Part shown: positions 11,157 through 21,999 of the stretch, in pieces
How the letters are laid out: the number at the start of each line of letters is the position of its first letter
How positions within the stretch are numbered: the first letter of the stretch is position 1
Source of the DNA: Adiantum capillus-veneris
Lineage: Eukaryota; Streptophyta; Polypodiopsida; Polypodiales; Pteridaceae
Direction of reading: 5' to 3'
DNA length: 64,000 nucleotides
Assembly (NCBI GenBank): GCA_014529385.2
Contig: CM043942.1
Span: forward strand, 65,237,184-65,301,183
Notes under the pieces: model-generated
What the model was told of the DNA's origin: nothing
The model's database searches: none
Seen by the model: only the letters and a program-made list of their open reading frames with translations
Position numbers and translations under genes: made by a program

Positions 11157-11292
11157 CAAGCATGACTATTTACAATTTGTACACATCGAAACTCGAAACC
11201 ACTTTGCAAAGATCCCAAATGCATGTATTTACATCCATTTATACATGTGCCCATGCATATACACGCTACATGCCAAAGGAGGTCTATCATCA
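11157..11292 (-). repeat. Element C 3' LTR, second part, with polypurine tract just inside
   Basis: Matches 17567-17719 (landmarks TTTACAATTTGTACAC, CCCATGCATATACACGCTAC). It ends TATCATCA at 11292. Right after it, on the minus strand, comes a purine-rich GAGGGTGGGCAA, the polypurine tract. The same LTR-end/tract pair (CATCA then TTGCCCAC on the plus strand) is found at 41160 in element F. 11293-11700 holds no gene; it is the element's 3' untranslated part. Confidence 0.8.
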
Positions 11293-11708
11293 TTGCCCAC
11301 CCTCTAGGTAGAGCATTTATGCTCAAACTAAGAGACTATTTGCATCTGGAACCACATCCCTTGTAAAATATTTCTTCAATCTATAACCATTTATTCTATA
11401 GCACAAGCGTATGGACCCAGCCATATGTTCCTCAACTTCTTCTGAAAAGTGAAATCCAAGCGCGATTCATACTTCATGAACAGATTTCCCTCTTTAATCA
11501 CTTTCTCTCACAACCTCTTATTCATTTTCTAAATCCTTGTCTCTGCTTGCTGAAGATAATAGTCACTGGCTTTCTCTCTATTCATTTGCAACAACTCCAG
11601 AGAAAGAATTATTTCGTACCATTATGTGCACCTTGCATTTTGCACAACAGCTTCAAGGCATCCAACTGCACTTGTATGAGCATGAGAGCTTCCTTTCCAT
11701 CAACAAGC

Positions 11709-12476
11709 TCATATGGTAATTTGACCATTGCAGTTTTCAACCAGCCCACTCCATTGTGGGTAGTAAGGAGAAGAATGCCTACGCTGAATTTTCAATTTCT
11801 CCATGAGAGCAGCACCAATTTTTCCCCTAAACCGCGGTCCCCGATTAGAAATGATAACCATAGGAGCTCCAAACCTGCAACACACCTGTTCATTAAAAAA
11901 AGAGGCCACTCTTCCTGCTGTTACATTTTTTACCGCTCTTGCCTCCACCCATTTTGTCAAATAGTCCACAGCCACAAGGATAGACCTTTTTCCATTTCTG
12001 GTCCTAGGCCTTGGACCTACAGTATCCACTTCCCATTTTGCAAATGCATCAAAGACATTATAGCTTTTTGAGACTCATACAAAATCTTTGGTTTGCAAAC
12101 ACTTGGCATTCATGGCATGACTTGCACAAAAAATAATCATCTCTCATCATAGAGGGCCAACAATAACCTGCTCTCAGAATAAAAAAGACAACCTGATCCT
12201 TGCCCTGATGACCTATTTCTTCATGGCAGTGCTCTAAAATCAATCCTATTTCTTCTTTGTGTACGACAGTTTTCTCAAAATGATATCCTTGCCATAAAGC
12301 ATGAGATCCTCACCTACCAATGTGTATTTTCTCTTACGACGAACCTTTGACATGCCCTTTGGACATTTTCCTTTACCAAGAAATACTTCCACATCTTGGA
12401 ATGATTCCCTTCTTGCATACAAGGCTTCCTTGACTTTTAAAGGAGCTACCAAGGCATCTAACGTTTCCCAATCCAA
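11709..12476 (-). pseudogene. Element C integrase
   Basis: Three pieces in order on the minus strand. 12246-12476 is the linker before integrase. 12058-12243 holds the HHCC finger (HCHEEIGHQG then CKSCHECQ). 11709-12029 holds the catalytic core, with DTVGPRPR (first Asp), SNRGPRFR in place of the usual SD[NK]GPxF (second Asp read as Asn), and SSPYYPQWSGLVENCN (catalytic Glu). The Asp-to-Asn change and the frame breaks mean it is inactive. The C-terminal domain is not recognisable downstream. Confidence 0.85.
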
Positions 12477-13239
12477 CTCATTAGCTTATTTATTTTTCTC
12501 ATGAGGAACATGCTTGAATTGTATCTTCTCAAACTCAAGTAAAATCTTCTTGATGCCATAGAATCACTTCTTCAAATTGTTTTTCTTAACATTCCACAAA
12601 CCAAGCAACTGATTCATGACTAGCAATACATCCCCTTTTGCAACGACCCTCTTCAATCCAAACCAACACACTGCCTCAACCCAATGAAAAGCATGAGATA
12701 CTCGGCCGACCTCATTGTTACTTGGTTGTCATGACTTTTGTGACAATCCATCTCTGGTTGATGAGCTTCTTCCTCTTGGTTGTAAACAGGCTCTGACCTA
12801 GCTAAGACTCTATTCACAATGAACCGCAATCAATATCATAAGCTCTAGAAATATTACATCACCTTTTGGGTTCTTAATGACTACCCCACCACTTGTCTTT
12901 TGAATAAATTTTCTGTATGCACCATCAAACATCATTGTATACACATCTATAATATCTACTTCCTCTTCATGATCATCCTTGTCAACCCTTTGGGTAAGAT
13001 GGAAGCTCCCCTCCCTTGTGTATCACTATGTCCACCAAGTGAGATTTAACAAAATGATCCACTCTAAACTCAAATCCATACTCTTGAAGCTCCAAATTCC
13101 ACTTTAAGATGCACTTGCTAGGCTTTAAATGTTGTACTATATCCAACAAAAGGTTTGATGTGGTGAGCACATAGAACTTTTGGGAAAATAGATAGGTTTT
13201 GAACTTGCGCGACAAGAAAGAATCAAGGAAAAGACCCAT
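12477..13239 (-). pseudogene. Element C RNase H region (degraded)
   Basis: 12982-13239 contains the end of the RT-linked RNase H (LTTSNLLLDIVQHL, then LELQEYGFEFRVDH), aligned with the same stretch of element D (LTSYAFLPQLI, ELQEFEFSF). By comparison with D, a second archaeal-type RNase H should lie at about 12490-12980. That stretch has no long open frame, so it is decayed beyond firm recognition. Confidence 0.6.
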
Positions 13240-13322
13240 TGTTCCATTTCTGTATAAGAGAACTCGTTTACATTCTTCATCTTGCTCTCAAAATAGATTG
13301 GCTTGAATTTCCTTCCCTGCTT

Positions 13323-14160
13323 TTATAAGAGAATCGACCCAAAATCTATTGACCCCACACTAATATATACATAGAAAATCGATTGCAAGTTGAGAGGAAT
13401 CACTGTTGGTAAAGCACACAATGCCTCCTTCATACTATCAAAAGCATTTTTCATGTCTTCATTCGACTCAAACCCTTGAACTCTTTGACTCAATTTTTGG
13501 ACTGCTGGCATATTAGCATCCAAAAAAACGTAACAAGTACTTGATCTTACGCACAAATGATGCCAAATCCTTTGTGTTGTTGGACAGATCCATAAGCAAC
13601 AAAGCTTTAACTTTCTTTGGGTTAGCTTCTATTACATTTTGGAAAACCACATCTACTAGAAAATGGACTTTGGCATGAGCAAACTCACACTTCTTTGGGT
13701 TGAGTTTCCCACCCTCTTGTTGAAGCCTTTCAAAATTGAATATCAGCTTCTCCAAATGTGTGACCCTGGAGCTACAACATCCAATGTCATCCATGAAAAC
13801 TTGAATGAACTTACCCAAGTAGGGACCAAACACTCTATTCATCCATCCTCGGAAGGAATCATATGCATTAACCAGCCCAAAAGGCATTCTTTTGTAGGCA
13901 AAACAACCCCAAGGAGTAATGAAGGTCTTCTTCAATTGATCTTCAATCGCTATCAAGATCTGAAAGTAGCCAGAAAATCCATTCATGATTGCATAACATT
14001 TATGACCTGCAACCTGATTGAGGATTTCATCTAGGAAGGGTAGTGGATAATGATTCCTTTTTGTGGTAGCATTTAAAGGTTTGAAATCAGCGCATATCCT
14101 AAATCTTCCATTCTTCTTGGGCACAAAATCAACTAGAGAGACCCATTCAGACTCCTCCAC
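13323..14160 (-). pseudogene. Element C reverse transcriptase
   Basis: 13513-14160 (216 codons) covers most of RT: VPKKNGRFRICADFKPLN, YAIMNGFSGYFQI (first catalytic Asp replaced by Asn), MPFGLVNAYDSF, and VFMDDIGCCS (the DD pair retained). 13323-13556 overlaps it and adds the connection/RNase H start (FESNEDMKNAFDSMKEAL, YVYISVGSIDFGSIL) in another frame. It is very close to the RT of D, but with a changed catalytic residue and shifts. Confidence 0.88.
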
Positions 14161-14308
14161 TTAAAAGATGAAATCTGCTTCCAAAAGCTTTGTCACCTCC
14201 ACAAAGTGCCCTCCCATGAATGACCCCCAAACTCCTAATTTTTTGAACCTTTTGCTTGGCACCTTCTTTTAGATTAATTCTATGCTCAATCCCTTTAGCT
14301 CGTTGCAG

Positions 14309-15374
14309 CTATGTATATTCAGTGCAGGATAGCTTTGGAAACTCCATGAACATTTCTTCATACTCCTTCTTTTCTTTCTCTATCAAGCCCTCTCCTAACA
14401 TGATCCTTATGTTCACATGGGCACGCTCTACAATTGCTTTTGGATTGTCTTTCTCCTCCTTGACCTTCACATCATGCATCCATGCTTCCTTTTTGACACT
14501 TATCCCAGATAAATTAGGAAATAATTGCATCAAGCCTTCCTCTACACTTTCTTCTTATGACGTGGATGAAGCATCACTATCATACGATATAGTCTGTTAA
14601 AATTGTATCTTGCATCTCCAATAGGGGCTGTGTACGGCTCTCGTGTGTTTTCATGTTATAGACAATGGTCCTTCCTTCCTCTTGGTCAGAGATGGTGATC
14701 AATCCCATTCCCCAATCTTTCTTAGCACCAAGGGTTATAAGCCATGGCCTCCGTAAAATGATTGGATAAGAATTCTCACCCGCTTGAATCATGTAGCAAT
14801 CAACCAAGCACTTAATTCCCAAGACTTTTATCTTAACATCTTCAGTTATCCCAAGACACCTTGACTTTTTGTGATTGGCCATCCTCATATGGATCAAAGC
14901 ATTGACACCTACTTCCTTCATGATAGCGCCGGTCATGGCACACACCTGGGCACCACCATCCACATATTCTTGCGCTTCTGTCTTCTTTCCCAACATAGCC
15001 TCAACTATTGGCACCATATCCACCGGGTGACCAACCCTCAAGGAAGACACCATGCTTTGATGCTTTTCCTTTTTGGAAGGAAGCCGCGTACTCACACACT
15101 TGGCCCACTGTCTTATCAATTTAGCATTCAAATCCACCAATTGACCAAAAGATATATTGGACTTTTGATTTTGTATGTCGACGAAAATATCATAGTCTTC
15201 AACACCTTGGCCAAGGGGGTAGTCCTTTCGACCTATTTTCCTTATTTGACACCTCTTACTACTCTCTGGTTTGTCTTCTACCTTAGCCTTTCCTTTCCTT
15301 GCTCTTGTTTCCGTCTCTTTTTCTGTTTCTTTATCCCTATCATGCCTAGATCTCTTATTGGTCAAAACATACAC
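14309..15374 (-). pseudogene. Element C aspartic protease and protease-RT linker
   Basis: 14580-15374 has YVDGGAQVCAM, the protease active site with DGGA as in element D, then MANHKKSRCLG and YPIILRRPWL (D has ILGRPWL). A basic, Lys/Arg/Glu-rich stretch precedes it, as in D. 14309-14533 is the acidic linker to RT, in another frame. The closest match in the window is residues 380-660 of the D polyprotein. Confidence 0.85.
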
Positions 15375-15539
15375 ATCTTGATGCTTAAGGGCACGCTGTT
15401 GATAGATCTGCCTTCTCCATTTACAGGTAAGGATTGTGGTTGTTCTTGTGTGATGGTGCCTCTAGCGTCCACTCTTGATTATTTTCTTCTATTCTCCCTC
15501 AATCACGCCCATATAAGGGGTATATCCCTCTTCTCTCTC

Positions 15540-16400
15540 ATGGCGGTTTAGGACAATCAGGGGCATAGTGAACCTCTTCATCACAATTGTAGCATCTTCC
15601 TTGTAGCCTCCATCCCCTACCTCTCCCAGATGACCGCTCTTCTCTTTGGTCTCTATTCATTATGTTAATCCTTAATTCTTGCAAAATTGACCAACAAGAT
15701 CATGAAAAACCCGGGCCGTAACGAGATTCGGGCCTTGAACCACTCACTCCACTCTATCATCCGCTGCCACATGGACAATTCGTTGCACCACAACTGGATC
15801 ATCATGTGCCATTCCTTTCTACCACATTCTCTTGATCTTCTTGCTCTTCACCTTGGAAATTTCCATAGCTCTTTCATCAAATGTAGCAGGGTATTCTTGA
15901 TCGACCTTCTCCCTTACACTTGGATGGAGACAATCCATAAACTGACACACTTTAAAGAAATCCCATGAAGGTACTTGGGATGCCACCTCCAATTGAACTC
16001 AAATCCATTTGAAGTGGTGCAAAAACTCTTGAAAGCTAGCATGAACATCTTGCTGCAAACCTCTTAGTTTTTTTGTTGCTTCTGTTGTGGTTAGTTTCTT
16101 TCCAAACCTCTCAAAAATTGCCTGCTTCACCTGCTCCCATGTTTTTTTTTGTCTTCCTCTAGACCTTCAAACCACTCACAAGCTTCTCCTTTTATTGCAA
16201 GAGGAAATACATGAAGCTTTGCTTCATCATTCACGATGTGCATGCCAAGCGTATGCCACTCAAAGTCATCAATCCAATCCTTCACATCCTCCTTCCCTGT
16301 GAACACTGGCTAACTATACTCCATCCCTTTGAAGTCACTTCTCCCTTGCATGAGTAACTCCATAAAAGTTGAAGTCTTACACCTCAACTAAACCACCACT
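15540..16400 (-). pseudogene. Element C Gag and zinc knuckle
   Basis: Reading the minus strand by eye, 15559-15602 gives CYNCDEEVHYAPDC, a CCHC knuckle with its first Gly changed. About 16080-16340 gives a Gag capsid stretch (FTGKEDVKDWIDDFEW, then GEACEWFEGLEEDKKK). D has the same layout (FHGRSDEDVEEFLEKME). Stops and shifts are frequent, so this is a relic. Confidence 0.65.
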
Positions 16401-16473
16401 TTGTTTCAATGATGCTTAAACTCACAGAAAAACCGCTTCACCTGGGTGCACAACCAGCAAATATCCGCTCCCC

Positions 16474-16490
16474 AATAGGATCGCCAAAGG
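16474..16490 (-). other. Element C primer binding site (probable)
   Basis: The minus strand reads TTTGGCGATCCTATTGGGG just inside the 5' LTR. It starts TGGCGATC like the site of element A and lies at the same spacing as the TTTTGGCGCC of element D. Confidence 0.55.
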
Positions 16491-16491
16491 A

Positions 16492-17719
16492 TGATGGAGC
16501 AAAAGATGTCGTGCACATACTCACACACCCAAAACCCTTAGCACAACACAAATTATTCCCTTAATTTTCTCACCTCACTCACCACCACTCAGAATCTCAA
16601 TCAAAATACTTCCCACAAGATTAATTTAAACCCCAAACACCTCAACCTATAAGCCCTTTCCTACCCGCAGATATTACAAGGTGAGTCAAGTTGATCAACA
16701 CTTGAAATCACAGTTAATGGTGTCCCAAATATACAAGAAAAACCATTGAAAAATAAAAATCTCCAAACACAAAATTCCTCTCTCAAACCATTGCAAAGCC
16801 TTCACCAAACTCCACTTTGTTGGACTCTTTGGAGTAGCGCCAACCCTAATGGCATCAATACATGGTCACATAGTCTTGTAGAAATCCGCAACTTCTTCCC
16901 TCAATTCCTCGTGCACACACATCCATGAAAACCTCACAACCTACATATAATCTCCCAAGTGGAAAATTGAAGAGAGAAAGCTCTCATTCACTCCTCCAAA
17001 GACTAGAAAATAGGACGCGAACGTGACGGGACTGCACTAGACCACATGTAGGAACCCTGCTTCCTCCTACACATAGAGAGGTGAAAGTTCCAAGGCTTGG
17101 CTTCAAAAATTCTTCCTCATCTTGAACACTCACCACACCGTGAGTGATGTGGCAGATTGAATCATTTTCACACCATTTTGGGGTATTTTTTGACCTTTTT
17201 GGGCCCAATTTTGACCCCTAACAGGCATTTTTTGCTAGAAAAACCTCAAACGGACTCCAAAATTCACCAATTTCTGAATGCTTGATCTTTGACACCAAAA
17301 TATCTTTTCCACATCCCCACATTCTATTTTTGACCACTTCAGGGTGGTGCATGCATCACCACATATCAGGCACCGGTAATAGATAGTTAGCGCATCCATG
17401 TACCAACCTTCTCGGGTGGGTCGAGGATGCCCACACCTACCACTTCAACTACTTAAATTCTAGAATGATCAAAAACATTATCCAAAAACAAAAAAATCCA
17501 CATGGAACCATATCTAAGGTTCCAACACACTATCCATGGATGTATGTGTGTTTGACTGCCGTCACACAAGCATCACTATTTACAATTTGTACACGTCGCA
17601 TATTTTTTAAAACTTGAAACCACTTTGAAAATCTCCCAAATGCATGTATCTACATCCCCTTATACATATTCCCATGCATATACACGCTACTTTGTACATG
17701 CTAAAAGTGGTATATCACC
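16492..17719 (-). repeat. Element C 5' LTR
   Basis: Begins TGATGGAGC on the plus strand next to the primer site. Its last about 510 bp align with 1-295 plus 11157-11292. Open frames inside it (for example 16984-17208) have no protein features. The right edge is judged from where homology to the other LTR fades; it is uncertain by about 10 bp. Confidence 0.75.
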
Positions 17720-17786
17720 GGTTATCATGATCAGACAATGTGTCAATTACCTCCGCATCCCAATTGTGTCTAGGTACTAGCAAGAG

Positions 17787-19053
17787 TATCAAAATGGTGC
17801 CTTGCTCATAATGACAAGGTTATAAACCAAGCAGTGGACTTAAAAACTAAAAAGCTGGAATCATTCAAGATACAGGTAGAAATCCTATTATGCACCAAGC
17901 CAACGTACCAATGTATGAAGGATATCCAACGTTAAATTAAAGATATGTTGATACAAATGCAAATTTCCAAAGTAATTCTTGATCAAAGGGTTGGGATTTT
18001 ACTAGAGAACAATGTGACTAGCAATCAAGGACCCAAGACCAAGATGACTCTTAGTGAGCATGAGAAGCATTTAAAGACCATGTTCTATCTAGCCTCGATC
18101 TCTAGAAAGATGATGCAACAGGAGAATTAGATGACCGTGAACTTTTTGGAGCTTGTTCTTGATTATTAGGCCCTCTTTCATGTCATTCTAGCCACATAAG
18201 TTGAATTACCTCGCTTATTTCCAACACTCTATCCACCTCACACTGAGAAGAAAACCAATAGCACTATTTTTAGATAGAAGATGGACTCAAAGTCTTGTAT
18301 GAGAAAGTCTCAATAGAATGGTTGGAATGGAATCAAGTGTTGCAAGACACACTAAAGAAGACAATAATGAGAGAGCTTATTACTATTCTACAAAATTTTC
18401 AACTCTTAATGGGTCAGTGGAAGGTGCAAATCAGAAGCCTCATGAAGATCACAAACCAGCATCTTGAGTTGATAGTTGAGGCCTCTAAGATTCTAGAAAA
18501 AGAACTAGCTAGCAAGGCGAGCTTTGAGCCACAGTTCAAAACAATGGTTGAAATATTTTCTGAAGCACTCATCAAAATGGAATCATCCATTACCTCAAGG
18601 ATGGATGCACACTACATCATACTGTCATAAGTTGGCCAAGGCTAGATTAACGAGGTGTAAACACACTTTGTATGATTCAAACACAAAGACATGGAATCCC
18701 CTCGTACCCTATGAAGTTGAGATGAAGACTACTAGGAAGGACCAATTAGACAAAAAAGAACTGCTTAGCCTAATTTAGAAAGAGAATGTCGGATCTAGCA
18801 CTTTAGAGGAGTCCAAGGCACCACGTAAAAAGGAAGCCTAGGAAACATACAAGAATAAGGTTCATTGACACTAGGTAGACTATTGGTGTTTGGAACTCGC
18901 CTTTTGCAAGATGAATTAGATCCAATGGTTTTAGTAATGAAGCCAAAAAAGGCACCCTATGCTGACATAGGAGAGCTCGATGCGCAAATACACAAGATCA
19001 AGGAAGCAATAGAGCTAATAAATTGGACATCACAAAAGCAGTGTAGCTACTAA
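17787..19053 (+). pseudogene. Element B extra ORF, relative of the element A 3'-terminal ORF
   Basis: Open pieces at 17945-18130, 18295-18630, 18524-18778 and 18865-19053 line up in order with the element A ORF (1115-2246, opposite strand). Shared blocks include KxTYxCMKD, LDQRV, SRKMMQQEN, QWKVQIRSLMKITN, TLYD, PYEVEM. Similarity extends left to about 17787, where C's LTR interrupts it. At least six stops or shifts. That two independent, differently aged copies keep the same protein pattern shows A's extra ORF is a genuine element gene, not captured noise. The function is unknown. Confidence 0.75.
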
Positions 19054-19313
19054 ATCTTAGTACATACCAACATGAGGAAGAGGATGGGTCTAGGAGGGCC
19101 TCTTTATTTGGTAGTTTGAGGAAATCAAATCTTGAGTATTAAGAAAGCAATCAAAGTATAGCTCTTGAATTCAAATAGAAAAAACGGCTAGTTTATTTGA
19201 GTTCAAAATTTTCTCCCAAAATCAATTTAAAATCTAGCGAGTAAGAATATATTGTGTAAATCAAAGATCTTGTGTGGGAGTTATGGAAGATTGAAAATCA
19301 TAAAGTCATCCAC

Positions 19314-19344
<31 letters not shown>

Positions 19345-19489
19345 GGGGTGGGGGATCCTTTGACCACTCTTACACACCCACCATTCTTGCACACATGGTA
19401 TCCATCTATTTGTCAAAATGTAAACTGCCTCCACAATCTCATGGCAAATAAAGAGGCCCTCTTAGACCCCATCCTCCTCCTTATGAAAT

Positions 19490-19760
19490 TCAAGAAAGGG
19501 GAGGATCAATGTAGAAGGAGAGAATAACCCTCTGTAGGCAACTAGCAACCACTAGAGGAAGTAACCAAAGAAGTTACCACAGTAAGTGATAGTGCAGATC
19601 TAATCAAAAACCAATCTAAGAAGTATAAATAGGACCCATTACTCATTTCTAACTTTTTGGATCCATAGATCTCTAGATCTCTATACTTCTGTAACTCCAA
19701 GCCTTGAAGTTCTATCTTAAGCCATTTCTTGGCATCCTTGTATCAGCCGATTGCCAAGCC
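19490..19760 (+). repeat. Element B polypurine tract and partial 3' LTR
   Basis: CAAGAAAGGGGAGGA (about 19491-19505) precedes TGTAGAAGGAG at 19510, parallel to element A (CAAGAAAGAAGGGAAGGA then TGTAGATAG). The TATA region GTATAAATAGGACCCATTA (about 19623-19641) matches A's GTATAAATAGGGCCCATTA. Similarity fades after about 19680; the right edge is a guess. Confidence 0.7.
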
Positions 19761-19850
19761 CCACCATATCGATGCTTGCAAAGTGAGAACCACAAACATA
19801 AAATGTCAATCGGTGGGCGTAGCTGACCCGACTAGTGCATGAATGCTACA

Positions 19851-20800
19851 AGAGATAGCTAATCTCTCGGAAAACCAAAGTCTAATAGGCTCTTGCCTAG
19901 ATCAATCTCAAATGTGTGTCAAACATGAAATGCCACTTTCCTTATAGCAAGCTTAACCCGATGAATTTATATATCTATGATGCTCCAAATGCAATGAAAC
20001 TTACTACCTAGAATGTGTAGAGTATCCTCGGCATCCCCAAATGCTCAAAATTCATTTTTGACACTTAGAAAAAATAACTCTTAAGATGAATAACCTATTA
20101 TGGATAGGTCATTTTTAGCCTCCAAAGCACTCTATAGCTTCCTTAGGATGTGCTCTATCTATGGCTATCAAAAATCAGTTTAGATGCATGTATTGTGCAT
20201 AGGGAATGAAAATAGCTTGTAGATGAGCACGACTAAAAACATAACTTCATTGCATTACATAAAAATGAAGATCTTTCATATGCGAGTGCATAGGTATGCT
20301 CAGAATCACAATGCAACACCGCACAAGGGAGACACAAAAAATAAAAAAACAGAGAACTCACAGTACTGTATTGCAACGTACGCTCACTTTAATTATCTAA
20401 AAATTTAGGTCAAAAGTTACAAAAATTGTCTTTTATACCTTAGCCAAGGTTTAAGAAATGGATTTCTATCTAATTGGGCTCAATAATAAGGCTTAGGAAA
20501 TGCATTTGATTATAACTTTGGAAGCCCTTGGCCCCTTTACATTCTTTGATGATCAATAATAATACAACTCTCTAGAATTTTACGAGGATTCCCATTAATG
20601 ATGAAGTTTTCATACAATTAATAAGGATTAAAAAAATAGGGATGTTTATGCTTTTCTTAGTTGAGCAGCTAACATTCCACCCTCCTTGATTGTGTCGTGC
20701 ACGGTCCACAGCTACTTAGGGTGCTAAGTAGTGGTCGGGCTTTCTGGATTCAATCCTCTTGGCATGTTGTTCTAGTCCTTTTTGATAGTACTTGAGTCAA
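19851..20800. other. No gene seen
   Basis: AT-rich, stop-dense DNA. One 61-codon frame (20223-20408) shows no features. No repeat structure was noticed. Confidence 0.6.
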
Positions 20801-20802
20801 AG

Positions 20803-21165
20803 TTATTTGTATTTTGTATACATAAACTGCATGGTGATTTTGTTCTTTTGCTCAATTGCTAAATAGCTTACAAAATGAGCTCGCGTGATCGTGATGAGTG
20901 GGCCAGAGATTCTTCTTCTATATGTGAGAAAGCTTGTATAGAACGCTTCTTCAAATGTTTTCATGTAGTAAGAGGGTAACATCAAAGGTTGCCCTTCAAA
21001 GGTTTTCATGGATAACTTCAAAGGTTGCCCTGAAAAAGCATAGCATAACCCTTTATTGCCTTTGAGGAAGGACATCCGGGCTACATCTGTTTGCACCACG
21101 TGATGGAAAGTTTGTAGGCATGTATATAGCATCTTAAGGGTCTTGAACACCACAATGCAAGGCAA
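20803..21165 (-). pseudogene. Unidentified 120-codon open frame
   Basis: It opens with CIVVFKTLKMLYTCLQTF and contains a short internal duplication (KTFEGQPL and, 16 residues on, KTFEEA). I recognise no family. It lies on the same strand as, and 0.9 kb downstream of, the unknown pseudogene at 22000-23150, so it may be the tail of that gene. It could also be a chance frame. Confidence 0.3.
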
Positions 21166-21292
21166 GTCTAGTATTCCATGGAAGAGCTAGATCGTTGCTG
21201 AGAGGCTTTCCACCATGTAGTCTTCAATGAGATTGCCATTTGGTGGGGGTGCGAACCTTGGATAGTTTAGCCAGGTTGGCCTCTTCTACTAT

Positions 21293-21701
21293 ACGATAGA
21301 GTGATATTTCCACCTTCAAAATCTTGAAATTGGAAATTGCACAGGATCCTATTTTATTCTTGGCGGTGAAATGGAGTACAAGATGAGATACTTAGGGTGT
21401 CAGCCCAACTAGATCTCTCACCAGTTGGGATGTACCATTGAGATATCCTTGAGCAAGCTTTCTTTTATTTGTAACACTTTGAACTTGATGAGTGGGACGA
21501 TAGAGTGATATTGCCAGCTTCAAACTCTTGAAATTGTGAAATTGCACAAGATCCTATTTTATACTTGGCGGTGAAATGGAGGTCAAGATGAGATACCTAG
21601 GGTGTCAGCTCAACTAGATCTCTCACCACTTGGGATGTACCATTGCAATATCCTTGAGCAAGATTTCTTTTATTTGTAACACTTTCAACTTGATGAGTGG
21701 G
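21293..21701. repeat. 204-bp tandem duplication (two copies)
   Basis: Copy 1 starts ACGATAGAGTGATAT at 21293 and copy 2 starts with the same word at 21497. Each runs through ATCCTATTTTAT, CTTGGCGGTGAAATGGAG, TAGATCTCTCACCA and ends GATGAGTGGG. A few percent divergence by eye. No coding sense was detected. Confidence 0.9.
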
Positions 21702-21999
21702 AAGGGAAGAGCCTGTTAATTCCATTCTTCATTGATATTTACCGATGTGAGAAGATTGACATTGATGGAATACACGATCCTATCCTCCCACTCCATAGCT
21801 CGGGGGGTTCACCGCTAAGACATGTAAGTTACCACGTGAGTTCAAATGACGGGGTTTTTTAATTGCCAATATTTTAAAATTTTAGCAGGATTGTATTAAC
21901 AAAAAAAGGTTTTCACTTGATTTGAGAGAAAAACCCGTAAGTTTTTGGAAAAAAGGGGTCATTTTATTATCTTAAAAACATGTAAGTAAAGGGGTTTTT

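Larger units (their letters stand above)
11157..17719 (-). mobile_element. Element C: old Tat-like Ty3/gypsy element, main body
   Basis: Minus-strand element whose 3' LTR is 1-295 plus 11157-11292 (split by A) and whose 5' LTR is about 16492-17719. LTR ends carry TGATG and CATCA. The interior runs gag, protease, RT, RNase H, integrase. The protease (YVDGGAQVC, then ILRRPWL) and RT closely resemble those of element D, so C and D belong to one family. Many stops and shifts show it is old. The right end lies inside element B's extra ORF. The left edge of the insertion is outside the window, so target duplications cannot be checked. Confidence 0.85.
17720..19850 (+). mobile_element. Element B: 3' end of an old A-family gypsy element
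   Basis: Plus-strand relic containing the 3'-terminal extra ORF, a polypurine tract and the start of the 3' LTR. All three match element A. Its 5' portion would lie to the left, beyond C, outside the window. The right end is not defined; no partner LTR is visible. Confidence 0.75.

Noticed and set aside
11537-12071. Plus-strand ORFs of 60-174 codons
   Set aside because: They lie antisense to the clear integrase of element C and have no motif of their own.
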